Part shown: piece by piece, positions 44,601 to 56,590 of the stretch
Layout of the letters: each line of letters starts with the position of its first letter
Numbering within the stretch: the stretch's first letter is position 1
Assembly: GCA_023627715.1 (NCBI GenBank)
Contig: JAMAHW010000004.1
Span: 310,001 to 374,000 of the forward strand
Length of the DNA stretch: 64,000 bases
Reading direction: 5' to 3'
Origin: Periconia sp. R9002
Taxonomy: Eukaryota > Ascomycota > Dothideomycetes > Pleosporales > Periconiaceae
The notes under the pieces: generated by a model
Told to the model about the DNA's origin: nothing
Databases searched by the model: none
Seen by the model: the letters and a program-made list of their open reading frames with translations, nothing else
Position numbers and translations under genes: made by a program

Positions 44601-47600
44601 TATATGGCTTCTTGTAATAGCCCCTGGTTGATGAGAATGCGGGCATGTTGCATCAAGGCTCTATACAACGAAGGTACAAGTGACCAGAACTCGGCCCCTC
44701 TCAAAGCGTCATGAGTAACTGACATAGTGAGTGGAACACCTTGTCCGTTTCGCAACGAGCTCAAAGCATCGAAGCTTGAACTACCCGAAGCGTCCAACGC
44801 CGAATTGGTAGAATTATTCACCATCGCCTTCTTGGTATTCGTCTTGGACTCGAGAGTTGCCCAAATGCGACGATTGAGTATCACACTTTGCCTAGCGTGT
44901 TTTGCCGCATCTTTGAAGTTGCCTAGTTGTGCTGACAAAAGTGAAGAGACGTAACAGGCATTGGCGAGAATCCTGTTGAATTGCAGTCTACCAGACAAAG
45001 TTGCTGAAGAGCTTGCAAGCTCCATGAAATGGGTGTCGTTGGTGGCAATGGTGTGAGCGGTGGCGAGAACATTCCCACTTTTTACTGCGTTATTGATCGT
45101 TACAAGGTATTCTGCATATCCGATATGCCATTGCAGGCGTGCTTCTGTAGAGGCTGAGTTCTGCGAGAGGAGGGTCTCTGCTCTAGCAAACACCAACCCA
45201 GCTTTTCCAGAATATCCTAGACGTGCTAATTGAACCCCTAGGTTGCTAAGGGCAATGATCAAGTCGGATGGGTCAAGCTCACCCTGGAGTTCTAAAACTT
45301 TTGTGAGAAGCCGTAGAATCGGGAGGCATTCGTATTCTTCGCCCTTTGCGGCCAGAAAGTCGACACACATGTGCATCGTTTGCAGCCAATTGTCGACGTC
45401 GTCAATATAATCCAGTAGCCCATGCCACGATGTTGCTGAATCTATAAGGGATTCCCACACTAAGAAAGACTCTCGAATGATCGCGATCTGGGGGGTATCA
45501 CTCTGCAAAGCAAGCTTGAGTTTGGAAGAGCATTCTAGATGTCTTGCAAATCTTGCGAGACCTGCATCAGTTGTGTCTTCGAGTTGGCACGAACTTTCAA
45601 GCAGATCATCACACTGCAGTAAAGCCTCGGGTACTGTATCAGGGCGGATCTGAGCGAGTTCAAATAGTGCTAATTGCAATCTTCGACGTCGAATTGGGAA
45701 CTCTTTTGGCGTATATATATCCAGAAGCAGGCGAATGATAGTTTGAAGGGACTCATTGAGATCGGAGTCCCATAATCGATTTCGTGAGAGAGCCTTGCGG
45801 TACTGTAGCAGCTGCCATTCTAGTAGAATGCCTCTAACAGGTACCGGTTGTTCCGGATCATCGAAGAAAGTAAGTTCTCCGTGTGTTCGCAGACCATATT
45901 TTGTGGTGGATTTGTGGTAAGTATTGAGTAGTCGTTTGAGAGTCGCAAGCGAGTTGTGCGTCTCGAAGATGCGAGCAACAGGATGCTTCGCAGCTGCTTC
46001 AGAAAGGACCTGAGTTACGCCTTTGTTGCATACGAGTCGTAAACTGTGCAACAAGGCATCGCGAGATTGTTCGATAGCGTTTATTTGTTCGTACATTTCT
46101 CCCAATCGCTCTAGTTTTGTCGCTAGCAGCCCAGCTTCCTGTTCTATCAATGGCCTTGGTGATAGAATATCACGCGATCGTTCCAGTGGCACGATGGAAA
46201 CTGTAGGCTGTACACAAAGCCTCCGTAGCTGTGAATGCATGACCCAGTAAGCATTCGAAAATCTGACGAATACAGACCGAGTGGCGGTCTGCTCACTGTA
46301 ATTCCAAGTCTCATTATCGGGAGCTAGTTCTTGCAGTCTGTGTATAAGTCGTATACAATCTTGCACCAAAGCATCGAACTCCACCCAAGTAGACTCGCTC
46401 TCTATGGGGCGTTTGCAACCGGTCATAACAGAATCCACAATGCTCTTGACCATATTGAAAGTCATATGTAGTCGTTCTTGGCGTCGAGCTGTAGCTTTCG
46501 TATTTCCTTCGGGCGTCGGTATGGTACCGATAAATCTTGCAGTGAAATGTATGCTCACAGAAAGCAAGCGAAAACAGTCCCTTTCCAAACATAGCAGAGG
46601 AGAGTCACCTGTAGCTGAAATTAATGTTGATAACAACCGGGTAGCCATGCGTCGTAGGCCATGTACTTCAAGGGACAGAGCGTCGAGTTCTGTGGGTGAC
46701 CCCCCAAGACTCCCAGAAAGCGCAGCCACTACAGCATCGAAATTTATGTCAATCGTTCCTTTCTCGGGATTTCGAATGCATGCGTCAAGAGAGAGTATAC
46801 ATAGACGCGCCAGCCTCGCAGCTTCTCTTGCAGCGGACGTTCCCGTTCCTGACGGGTTCGTTTTTCCCAGCCACCGAACAGCCTCTTCGTGTAAACCGGC
46901 AGTCTGAGCCAAAGAGCTTAGTGATTTGTTCGCAAGTTCTTCAGAAGCTGTCCCTTGCTTCCGTACGTATCCCGATTCTTTTAATGTCTCTAGTATGTCT
47001 GCGTATAGGGATTCGACCAGCTTGTACTTTTTCTCTGGTGCTTGCTTTGACCTTCTCGAGTAAGCCACCATGCACTTCGCGAAAGGTTCCAGTAGCTCTT
47101 TCTCGGTGTCTCCTAGATGATTTGCCAGTGCCCACCATCTTTGCCGTATCCTGAAAGCGAGATGTTGGAGCTTCAGACATACCTCCGGGGTTGGCTGGTC
47201 ATCATCATGGTCATGGGATGTAGAAATGCTTGGACAAAGAGATAGTATGGTTCCAGAGAGAGATTCCAGCTGCCTTGCTGCTTTAGTCGAATTGTTGGGA
47301 GACTCCGCAATGTGTTCAACAAGATTCGCCGGAGAGGATGGGTGCGAGAGTTTGATATAAATCCAGGCAGTTTCAATAGTTCTAGGGCGATTCGTTCTGG
47401 CGATTATTCTCAAGGCGTAAGTCTGAAGGTTTACGATGATTGGTAATGCTGCGTTGGTTTTATCAACTTCGCCGAAATCCAAAAGTGATGCTAAACTCTC
47501 TCTGTCGGACGGCGGTGAGCTTTGCGACGCTGATTTTGCAGCCACAGGACGGGGACCCTGATTTCCAGGGCTGCGTCCGATATACCTGTCCAGCCTCCTC

Positions 47601-48268
47601 TTCAACAACCACATTTCCTTGACAGCCACATTATCCAGACCATGAGCTACAAGCTTTCCAACGAGAGCAAGCTGTCCATTCTCTAATTGTAATTCTGGCG
47701 AGTCTTTGCCAGCCACTTTTGCAGCTTCTGTGGTTCCCAAGTATGAGAATGCTATTCTTGCGCAATCCGCCGTATGAGCTACACCTGGGGCGATATCATC
47801 TTTTTCACCAGATGTGGTAGAGGAGCGCTGTGTCGGCGAACGTTTTCGAGGCGAATTTACAACTTGACTGACGGACACTTCGTTAAGTGGATGCGCAGCC
47901 GTAGTCGAGCTTGTTTTCGCGGATGGTCGAGGCCGAACCGAAGGCTGGGCCTTCAAGGCCCCCGAAAGTGTTCGCAAAGTGATATTCGCAACCTCCGTTG
48001 CCAGAATGTATCTTTCTCGGGGGGTGAGAGTGGGCGCTGTGTGTTTTGCGCCATTCGTCGTGGTCTTTATGGCCGCACCTGCTTTTCTTCGGGATGTCGC
48101 TGGAGCGACATCTGTCTTGATCGCTCGCACGTTCTCTTTCTGAGAGGATTCGGAGGTCTTGACCAGCAACAGGTTATTGAGTTCTGCTACGGTATCGGCG
48201 GTGCATGAGGAGATGGTTCGCAGGTCGTTCTCGATCCTCGTACGCGTTGCGTCGGCTGCTTTTGCCAT
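41647..48268 (-). CDS. Separase (Esp1/BimB/Cut1-type cysteine protease)
   Basis: Exons 43483-48268 and 41647-43433 join in phase 1 (49-nt intron, GTATGA donor, CTGAC branch, CATAG acceptor) to give 2190 aa, in the size range of fungal separases. The first ~1550 residues form a long helical-repeat (TPR/ARM-like) scaffold with basic Lys/Thr-rich inserts (about 1340-1400 and 1510-1530). The peptidase C50 domain follows: ILDKNLHMLPWESLP, the catalytic His in VLYFGHGSGAQYV (about residue 1997) and the catalytic Cys in FLFGCSSVHLS (about 2034), then SYLTAGAPAVVGMLWDVTDKD. Separase cleaves cohesin Scc1/Rad21 at anaphase after release from securin. A basic Ser-rich insert lies near the C-terminus. 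This is the largest gene in the window. Confidence 0.96.
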
Positions 48269-49008
48269 TAGGGGTGATTCGGGGAGTTTGTACGATGAAG
48301 TATATCATAAAGTATTTATATTATGCATTATAAGAAAGCAAGGCAAAATGCAGGGTGGGGTTGTATGACTTTTGAAGAGTCGCAGTCGCGATGTGAGCAA
48401 CTTTGTTGTTTGTATTTGTTTATCTGAATCCAGCTTAGCACTAAAGCTCAACCAATGGGGACTCGGTACGCCCGCGGGCTTCACCAAATGACATAGCTTT
48501 CAATGTGCCCTGTCCTCATGCCATCTTTAAGCCAACATGAAGGATCTTTCTAATATGAGTGCTCATAAATTACTACAATTCTATCGTGGATTTTTATTCT
48601 ATAGTAATAAACTGAAGATCATATACAAATGAAAGTTATTTCATGCTCAATGCGGTGACGACGCAGATTGTGCTCCCGGTACACGCTCTGTCTATATATA
48701 AGCCGCCCATCCCGGGAATAATGTGTATAATTATGGGTATTCCGTCCCCCCAAACTCCTGTTGATAACAAAGTAGACCCCTCACCCCCCAAGAATTCTAA
48801 ATGACAACGGTGCTCTCTTCATCCCAGGCTCTAGTTTCGCTTGTGCGCGCTGTTGAAACTGAGGTTCGACTTTCAGGTCAGTCTGCGCCCGAGTGCGGAG
48901 GCTTTCATGTGGAAGAATCGTCCTCCTCCCCAAGAGAACCAACAAGGCCAGTCGTCATGCTAAATTCAAACTCCAAAGGAATAGGGATAGGAAACTGATG
49001 TCCATCCT
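48269..49008. other. Intergenic upstream of separase
   Basis: Holds the separase promoter and the 3' flank of the next minus-strand gene. AT-rich around 48540-48640. Nothing else is supported. Confidence 0.4.
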
Positions 49009-50268
49009 TTATGCACTCGCCTCGCCTAGACCTTCGCAAAGTTTTTGCCTCCATATTCCACATGCCTCTTCAAACCCATTGACAACCTCCCAGCACTCGC
49101 TCCCAGCCTGTCTCTCTTTCAGTTTTTCTTCCCATCCACCCTTTTCAATCCATACTACACCGGCTTCCCGCAGTTCCTGGTCGCGCTTCCACTCTGCCAG
49201 CTGGTCTTTTGACGACTTCAAGCGTCGGGTGGCATTGACCGTCGTCTGACGGGTCATGTGAAGCGAATCTTGTACGTTGGACAGATTTTCAAGAAGTTCA
49301 CGGTTGGCGGTAGTGAGTTGAGATAGTGCCATGATAGGCTCATGTTGAGAATGCGGTAAAAGTTCGAGTGTGGAGGTAATTAGCGGAAGGAGGGCTTCGA
49401 TGACTTCGGGGTCAGGAATGATAGCACGGGGACCAGAAAAGGAAGCCGTCAAAGAGGTGAGTGTACGGGATTGATGGGTGAGATGGGTCGTAAGAGCGTC
49501 GTGTGCGGTTTTCAACCTGCATAAGAAAATCAATTTCATATTCCCTCACAAGTGGTGATGTTTCGGAAGCACATACCTTGTTGCGCCATTTTCCAGCCCG
49601 ATCTGACTCCCAAGATCTCTTAATTGTTCCACAACTCTCTTGACTACACCATCTCTTGCGCTGCCGTTCTCTTCCGTCCCTCTCCGGACTAAACTTTCAA
49701 CAGCCGCCATGCGGGCTTCCAGTGCTGGCGAGATGCCTTCATTTGCTTCCAGGTCCGAATCATCCCCATAATCGGAGCCATCATATAGGGAACGGTGTCT
49801 CTGATGTCTTCTCCCTTTTGCTGCTGTTTCTGGACTCAACGCATTCCTTGAACCGCCGGACGGTGAAGACGAGGACATGGCCTCACCACTGTCTTGGGCG
49901 CCATTTGGGTTACCTGCCATTTCTGCCCCGGAAGATCCATCGTGTTCCAAAGCTACCCCGATATGTTCGTCGCTATCTGGCCCATCCAACTCATCACCGA
50001 ATTCTCCGTCTGCTAGTTCGTCATCTTCATCCCACACATCGCCAAGCTCGTCTGCCAAATTTCCCAGACCACCGTCTGGACCGCCTTGTCCAGGGCTTCC
50101 GTGATCAAACTCCTGCGAGGAGCGAGGTGTCATAGGCGAGTAACCGGAGGATCTTCGATTTAGAGACTGTCGTCTTGAGTTGCTTACATGAGACATGTCG
50201 AGACTGGACGGATGACGGCGGTGGGAGGAGGTTGGACGTTGAGTCGGCGTACGCGGCGGTGAAGACAT
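49009..50268 (-). CDS. Conserved fungal hypothetical protein, disordered N-terminus and coiled-coil C-terminus
   Basis: Exons 49577-50268 and 49009-49516 join in phase 2 (60-nt intron, GTATGT donor, GCAG acceptor) to give 399 aa. Residues 1-60 are Ser/Pro/Arg-rich with SP/TP sites (PPRTPTQRP, GYSPMTPRS), and 75-115 are strongly acidic. From about residue 195 (GISPALEARMAAVESLVRR) the protein is helical and conserved-looking. It continues with VVEQLRDLGSQIGLENGATR and a long coiled region (NVQDSLHMTRQTTVNATRR) to the C-terminus with several Trp. The layout fits a cytoskeletal, spindle or scaffold protein, but I cannot name the family. SP/TP sites suggest regulation by proline-directed kinases; that is inference. 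Confidence 0.82.
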
Positions 50269-51320
50269 ATTGTGTGTTTGCAGGAGAATAACGTGCTACT
50301 ACTGGCAGTATTAAAGGAGGGCGATGCAGGACTTTCGCGAGCCTGCAGAGTCGCGCATTCGTTTGCGCGGGATTTTGCGTTAACGGCGATGTGGTCTCTG
50401 AAGGGTTGAGGTTTCAAGCGATTGTTTAATGCGGTCCGGAATCAAACTGAAGCGGATAATCACCGACAAACAGACATCGGGGTTGTGGTGGCACTGTGGG
50501 GTCTCTGGTGGAATGGTGATGAGGCTTGGCTCGTTGCGGTGGAGGTGTTTGCCTAGTGAAAGTGCCAACCAGTGGGACTTCTCAACAGTACATATGCACC
50601 AGATGCAGCAGATAAAAGGTAACAATACAAGGAACGAACGCTACCACAGGGCGGGTGTGTTGGGGGCAAGGCAAGTAAACTGTTAAGCCCGTGTGTTTGT
50701 TGACGGGATCGAGGGGTAATTGATGTTCTTCAATGTCGGCCGGGCGTAGTTAGGGTCTTCTGGAGTTGGGGCCGTGTCATAGTCATGGCTGCGCTGGCTA
50801 GTACATTTCCCCCCAGCTCATAACACCTTGGTATTATCCATATGTCAAAACCACGATTGTCTGGCGGGGCAACGACGGAAGTGCCTTTTCAGGATAAGCT
50901 CAGGACTCTCAACGCAATTGATATATGCATGTATTCATTCCATGACTATTCTACAGAGTATCCACAGAGAGGAAAAGGAAGAGACGCCGTGTGCCGTATC
51001 CGTATCCCTGAAAACACTTTTCCATGATTTTTAACATGAAGAACGACGTCCAAAGAGAGTCCGAATTGGGTATCCATGAAACAGCCCGGTGACACGCAGC
51101 GCTCATAACCAAACAACGCCGGGTGCTGGAATGCTCCAGTCATGTACTCTATAATTCTTAGCATATAGACTGAAGCAGAAGCGAATGATGAATGATAAAA
51201 AGTGGCCGCCGGCGCATGAGTGCGCAAAGTACAACAGCCATGAACTCCCGTAATGCCCCTATAATGCTGATGGAATCAATGGTGTGGTATATATGTGTAA
51301 GATGGCGGGGGTATGGCTGT
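50269..51320. other. Intergenic, nothing supported
   Basis: Upstream region of the coiled-coil gene and 3' flank of the 110-aa gene. Short frames near 50830-51030 are not convincing. Confidence 0.4.
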
Positions 51321-51837
51321 TCATTTGTTTTGCTCCAATGCTGCTAACTGCTTCTTGAGCTGAGTGAAGAAATCCTGCCCATTAGGCATTTGATGGGGCA
51401 TGTTGCCTAATGCACTCTTGTTAGTACTTTGCCTTTGCAGTATGGGTTGCGCCGAACCAACCTCGAGAGCCCCATGCCCCACTGCTTCGCTTTTGAACAG
51501 AGTCTCCCTGAACCTTGTGGTAGACCGAAGGGCGATCTTTGGGTGTAGTGTTAGTCGATGTGCTCGCCATAATTTATTGCTCGAAGGGAGGAGGATAGGG
51601 TGGTGTACCTGCGACGGTCTCGAGGTATTCTGTTGGGGCTGTTAGTTTGGGGACCACGATGATGATGGAGAGAGCGGTAAACATACTCTTTTTCAAGAAA
51701 TCCTTGACCTCGGCCGTGTTGAAGTCCCTCACGGGACGATGTTCTGGCTGGGGAGGGGTAGACTGAGGTTGCGGTTGCGTCCTCTCCGCAGAGCCCGCAG
51801 CCTTTCCCTTCCAAGCATTGCCCGAGAGGGCCGACAT
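51321..51837 (-). CDS. 110-residue hypothetical protein with a 21-nt micro-exon
   Basis: Four exons (51687-51837, 51609-51629, 51462-51536, 51321-51406) all join in phase 1 and close to 110 aa; introns are 57, 72 and 55 nt with GTATGT, GTACAC and GTTGGT donors and CTAAC branches in all three. The product starts MSALSGNAWKGKAAGSAE, has a Pro/Gln-rich linker, then FNTAEVKDFLKKKYLETVA across the micro-exon. It continues with VYHKVQGDSVQKRSSGAWGS and ends MPNGQDFFTQLKKQLAALEQ. The C-terminal helix is amphipathic. The exact phase agreement and natural junctions make this a real gene although no single frame reveals it. No family is recognised. Confidence 0.72.
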
Positions 51838-52362
51838 GGCCTGCTGGCGGCCACCCTCTTTGGCGGGGGGATTGGAGGTCGAGTTGCGACTGTTGCCTCG
51901 CCCTTGCGGTCGCTGCCAGCTGCTGCTAGTTAGCTCCAGCTCCAGCTCCCAGTTCAGCTTCAGCTCCAGCACAACTTACCGGTTCTCCACTCCACTCATT
52001 CTGGCCGAGGTGCAGACAAGACAGGACAAGAGCGATCGGTGGTGGGGGAGGGGAGAGAAAGGCAAAGGCAGCGGAGGAATGAGAACAATATTTAAAAAGT
52101 CGACGCGCTTATCCAGTGAGATGCGTCAACCTCAGAGGGATGCGGGAGAACCATCCTCGGGGGGACGTGCTCAACTCCCCCATGGGCCAATCAGCACCTG
52201 CAGCCCTGCCCGCCAGCTCACCACCGCGCGCCCATCTGTACCTGGGTACCTAGTCCATTGGATGTCACTCTGTCCAGGCCGCGCTTCATGTCCGTCATCA
52301 CATTACTCCCTACATACATATGCATATACACAATATCATACACTTCTTCTCACTGCATGTAT
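51838..52362. other. Intergenic, nothing supported
   Basis: Upstream region of the 110-aa gene and 3' flank of the methyltransferase gene. A 343-codon plus-strand frame (51818-52849) crosses it but is antisense to two real genes and unnatural in composition. Confidence 0.45.
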
Positions 52363-53742
52363 TCAAGTCTCAGCCTCAGCCTCGACCGCACCCACTTGCA
52401 CAGATGGTTCCATGCGCCGCCAGATCCCAAGAAAACCCCCACCTACCACCATTTCACCAACCTTTGGCCGGCATACCATGGCCCACTTTCCCTCCTCTTC
52501 CTTCTTGACAAGATTCTCCGCCAGCTCGTCATCTCTAGCCTCCTGTCCTTTCTCCCCATCACTTGTCTCCTCTCCCGAGGCCGATGATTCCGACATCTTT
52601 TCCGAAGCCTTCTTGAGAGTGGCTCGAGGTTTCACTGAACGTACATCCCTGCTATCAATGAGTACACAGTCTCTTGTGGCACGTCTAGCCCATAAGCACA
52701 GCTACTTACCATTCGCGAATGTTTCCAATTCCCAACTCAATGATCCGATCGAGAATGTACGGCATTCTGTGTTTCCGAATTTGCTCCACGCACTCCAAAA
52801 TCTGTGTGATGCTCGGGTTGAATATAGCGAGTATGCCGTCTGTACGTAGCGCAGGAGCAACATTGGCCAAATGGCTATCTGCAGAAGGCAGGTCAAGAAA
52901 AACATGCGAGAGGAAAGGTTCGTCGGTTTTCCTTGCAGCCCGTTGTTGGGCAATCCACGAAGAAACGTCTCCCACGTGAAAATCCACATTACGCGCATAC
53001 ATGCCGCCCCTGAAACCCCCCACAATCTTTCTGGCGTGCTTGGAGTGTTTTGCAGATATGTCGAGCGTGTGGACAATAGCGCGACGGCTACGTTGCCAGG
53101 AATCTTGAGCGATATCTTCAAGCCCGGCACCGTCATATGTCGCATCTTCCATGCCTTGTTCGTTTTCGTAAATCGGAGGCTTAGGTGGTGGTGGGTTTGC
53201 GGCATGGATAGCCCGGGAAAGATGGAGTGTTAGAGCTCCATGACCGGTTCCAGCTTCCAGTATCTCTAGAGGGGGACTGTCTGCCGTGTGGGTATAAGTG
53301 TCGACGTGGAGATCGAGCAGAGAAACAATCAGATTGGCGTCGGAAGGATATATCTAGCCACAGTCAGGTCAAAGTCCCCAGACAAATCGATATAATGACG
53401 CACAGGAGTGACGATGCGTGGAGTGAGTCGGACATACTCTGCTAATGTCGGCTCGTGCAATCTGAATTCATTCGACTTGTACCGCACCAGCTGCCGCGGC
53501 TCCTTTCCTATAATATCATCATGATGAAAGACGCCGAGATGATTGTGAATTGATTTTCCCGAAACGAGCCTCACGAGTGTCCCTTCATCTCCTCGGTCTT
53601 TTTTCTTCTTGAGAAGTACGTAGTCGCGCTCTTGGAAAGCTCGACTACAGGACGCAGTTGCGGAAAAGCATCGACGAGCTGTTAATTGCAAATATCCAGA
53701 TGTTGCATGGCGGACCGACAGCGTGTGTAGAGGCATGTGCAC
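52363..53742 (-). CDS. tRNA (adenine-N1)-methyltransferase catalytic subunit, TRM61/GCD14-like
   Basis: Exons 53404-53742, 52710-53353 and 52363-52648 close in frame (50- and 61-nt introns) and encode 422 aa. The first junction creates VTPIYPSDANLIVSLLD and the second IREWDVRSVKPRA, both TRM61 hallmarks. Motif I is EILEAGTGHGALTLHLSRA near residue 140. FHVGDVSSW, HVFLDLPSAD and a C-terminal VCRPKVGEMVVGGGFLGIW also fit the family (PF08704). Such enzymes make m1A58 in tRNA. The N-terminus (MHMPLHTLSVRHATSGYLQL, then ARRCFSATASCSR) looks like a mitochondrial presequence, which suggests an organellar TRMT61B-like form instead of the nuclear Trm6/Trm61 partner. A KDRGDEG-type segment replaces the usual N-terminal start of nuclear forms. 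Confidence 0.9.
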
Positions 53743-54095
53743 GTGTCGTATGTTGGAACCCGCAAGTCAAGTTGTAAGAATATTTTGGATCCGTCTTTTA
53801 TACAGTAGGAGCGGATGCAAGGTAGATGCGGAGGAGGCGTGGAAGCCAAGAGTTTGAGCTTCCCGCCGAACAATAGGCGCATCCGCATCCGACCTACATG
53901 CACTTCTACCTGCCCCCGACAACTAGTTATTCCATGAATAGAGTTAGTACCACCTAGCAACAGGACGGACACCCCTTACAACCCTCAAAGGAGGATTATC
54001 TTCTTATCACATCATGGCGACTGGGTCGCCTTCCATTTGCTGAAGCTACCTCTACACGTTGCAGCAGTTGTGTCTGCATAGTCCGCTAGGGCATC
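53743..54095. other. Short divergent intergenic region
   Basis: Shared upstream region of the TRM61-like gene (minus) and the phosphatase gene (plus); nothing else is seen. Confidence 0.45.
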
Positions 54096-55870
54096 ATGAC
54101 CCGCCGAATCGTGCGTTCACTACAACCGCCTCGTCTGTCCTCGTTTACTAACTCACTGTGCAGGTCCGGACGGGCATACAGCTCGGGTTCATAGCTTTCA
54201 CCGTTTTCCTCCTTGTTGTCTTCCTCGATAACCGTTATCGCGTGCTCCCCCAGTCCATCCACGGAAGGCTCCCACTCCACCACGAAGGCCTCATTATAAC
54301 CGACTTAACTATCAAGACATGTTCTTCGCTAAACCCGATATCAACCTGCCAGCTGGATCCGGAGGAGTGGCATCGTGTTGAGAAGGATCTATATTTGGGT
54401 TCCGGATGGGTGTCGAGAGCTTATGTTCACATCAAGCGCAAGAAAGAGGAGGACTTGACCGAGGATGACAGGGTCATTATCGATGTGCGCACCGCAAAAC
54501 TCGATCCAGCTATGGGAGACAAGTCACAGGCTTCGGAAAAGTGGGAGTCTCGGCCTGCAGGCATATGGATCAAGCGATCGGCGAAACGTCATGCCAGCGA
54601 CTCCAAAAACACCGTTACAGCCGTTGATGTTCTGTTCGGTGCAGATGCAGTAGAACCTCGACCAGGTTGGACTATGGTCCCAAATGGAGCATTGCGTCTG
54701 GACGGGGGCACTACCAAGGAACCGCGGCTGACAATTCGACGTGGCCAGCCTCACAAAATCGAGAAACCTGTACCAAGGATCAGAAAAGACGGCAGATTCA
54801 AGATTGTGCAAATATCCGACCTACATTTAAGTACTGGGGTGGGCGTTTGCAGAGACCCAGAACCAAAAGGTCACAATGGCGGCAAATGCGACGCAGACCC
54901 TAGGACACTCGAGTTTGTAGAGAGAGTACTTGACGAAGAGAAACCTGACATGGTGGTGCTTTCTGGCGACCAGGTCAATGGAGGTACCGCGCCGGATGTG
55001 CCAAGTGTGAGTTTAGTCTAGCTTCCTCTATGGTACCTACTAATCATTCTATAGGCTCTGTTTAAGATTGTCGATGCTCTCGTTGAGCGTAAAATCCCCT
55101 ATGCCGCGGTCTTTGGGAATCATGATGATGAAGGCGTACTTTCTCGCAAAACGCAAATGCTGCTCTACCAGTCCCTACCGTTCTCCCTTTCAGAAGCTGG
55201 CCCCACCAACATCGATGGCGTTGGTAACTACTATGTGGAAATTTTGGCTCATGGCACCAACAAGCATTCCGCTGTTACCTTGTATTTCCTCGACACTCAC
55301 AGCTACTCGCCAGACACGAAAAAATTCAAAGGTTACGACTGGATTAAGCCCAACCAAATTGCTTGGTTTAACACGGCCGCCGAAACCCTCAAAACATCGG
55401 ATGCACACGTACACTATAGTCACACTCATCTCAACATGGCTTTCATCCACATCCCGCTCCCCGAATACAGAATATCAGACAATGGGTGGTATGGCAACTG
55501 GAAAGAAGGCGTTACTGCCCCCCAATTCAATACCCATTTCAAAGACGCGCTGGTCAAGCAAGGCGTAAAAGCCGTATCATGCGGGCATGACCACGCAAAT
55601 GATTATTGTATGTCTTCTAAGAACGAAGCCGGAGAGCCTGAGCTCTGGATGTGCTACGCTGGAGGGAGTGGTTTTGGAGGTTATGGCGGCTACGGTGGCT
55701 ACCACCGGCGCCTGCGTGTGTTCGAAATCGACACGAGCCAGGCGCGCATCACGACCTGGAAGAGATTGGAGTACGGGGACACCGCGTCACGACTCGACGA
55801 ACAGATCATTGTGGACGTAGGAAAGGTTCACCCGATGCCGCAGGCAGAGGAACCGCAGGCAGAGAAATGA
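54096..55870 (+). CDS. DCR2-like calcineurin-type metallophosphatase, membrane-anchored
   Basis: Exons 54096-54110, 54164-55006 and 55055-55870 (53- and 48-nt introns) give 557 aa. The first coding exon is just 15 nt (M-T-R-R-I), followed by a signal anchor (IQLGFIAFTVFLLVVFL). The metallophosphoesterase motifs are all present: VQISDLHLS (Asp-x-His), VVLSGDQVNG (Gly-Asp), AVFGNHDDEG (Gly-Asn-His-Asp) and SCGHDHANDYC (Gly-His-Asp-His). A ~200-residue N-terminal domain precedes the catalytic core, as in yeast Dcr2, a phosphatase linked to Sic1 dephosphorylation and the unfolded-protein response (Ire1). A Gly/Tyr-rich loop (GGYGGYGGY) follows the last motif. Assignment to DCR2 in particular is by architecture. 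Confidence 0.9.
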
Positions 55871-56272
55871 GATAACACGGTATATCATAGGGCATCACGC
55901 CCTTAAAAGGAGTTTGTTTCCGATATTGATGTTTGACTTTGGCAGGGAGAAGCAAGGAGTTCTATTGGCGTCGGATTTTTCCCCTTAGGGGCTTTAGGAC
56001 ATACCCGGGGAAGGAAAAGGATTTGACTCTGCTTTTCTTTTTAAACGCACTTAGTATTCTTGAGTCTGACGTACTTTTCTTTCGTTTTTTTCATTTTGAT
56101 CCTAGTTACCAATAGCTTGGTTCATTATCCAGCTCTGCGGACGTTTTGTTACACAGTCAGTCAGTACCACAAGTCTGAAATGAATTACTACTTGATGATC
56201 CATCCGTACTCTTCAATCGCTGCTGTCTATCGCTACTGTATTAATCCGCATTCACGATGGGGACATTAGACC
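55871..56272. other. Intergenic, nothing supported
   Basis: 3' flank of the phosphatase gene; T-rich at 56030-56110. No further feature. Confidence 0.4.
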
Positions 56273-56518
56273 TTACTTACACTTTTCCACAAAATCTTGA
56301 ATGTCCGGATTATGTACATTCAAAGACGTGTGTTCCAACTGACGCCAATTAAACAACGCATCACAGGGAACTTTATTAATTGCTCCTGCGGAGCTCCTAC
56401 TGAACGTCCCTGGTCTTTTAAGCGCTGCGCCGCAGACTTGCATGAAAAGCAAAACGAGTAACATGGCGAGGCTGTGTTTTATCCTTTTGCCCCCTTCTAC
56501 GATGTTTCCTAACATCAA
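56273..56518 (-). CDS. Small secreted-type ORF divergent from the NLR gene
   Basis: An 81-codon minus-strand frame starts 72 nt from the NLR start codon. Its N-terminus has a basic region followed by a hydrophobic core (KHSLAMLLVLLFMQVCGAALKR), the n/h/c layout of a signal peptide ending at a Lys-Arg (Kex2-type) site. An inner Met (AMLLVL) would give an even more typical signal. The mature part of about 45 residues is polar with two Cys. No homology is recognised. The call rests on one small frame and could be chance; no splice or expression evidence is available. Confidence 0.3.
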   Translation of the reverse strand: MMLGNIVEGGKRIKHSLAMLLVLLFMQVCGAALKRPGTFSRSSAGAINKVPCDALFNWRQLEHTSLNVHNPDIQDFVEKCK

Positions 56519-56590
56519 TTACACTCTCGCTCCTAATGACTCTGCGAATTCGTCTACCATAGCTACCTTGAGCGTGCTGAGGATTCCGTT
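56519..56590. promoter_or_regulatory. 72-nt gap between divergent small ORF and NLR gene
   Basis: If the small minus-strand ORF is real, these 72 nt separate the two divergent start codons and would have to serve both; no motif is identified. Confidence 0.25.

Noticed and set aside
51818..52849. 343-codon plus-strand open frame
   Set aside because: It overlaps antisense exons of the 110-aa gene and the TRM61-like gene and reads as Ser/Pro-rich low-complexity sequence without any motif.
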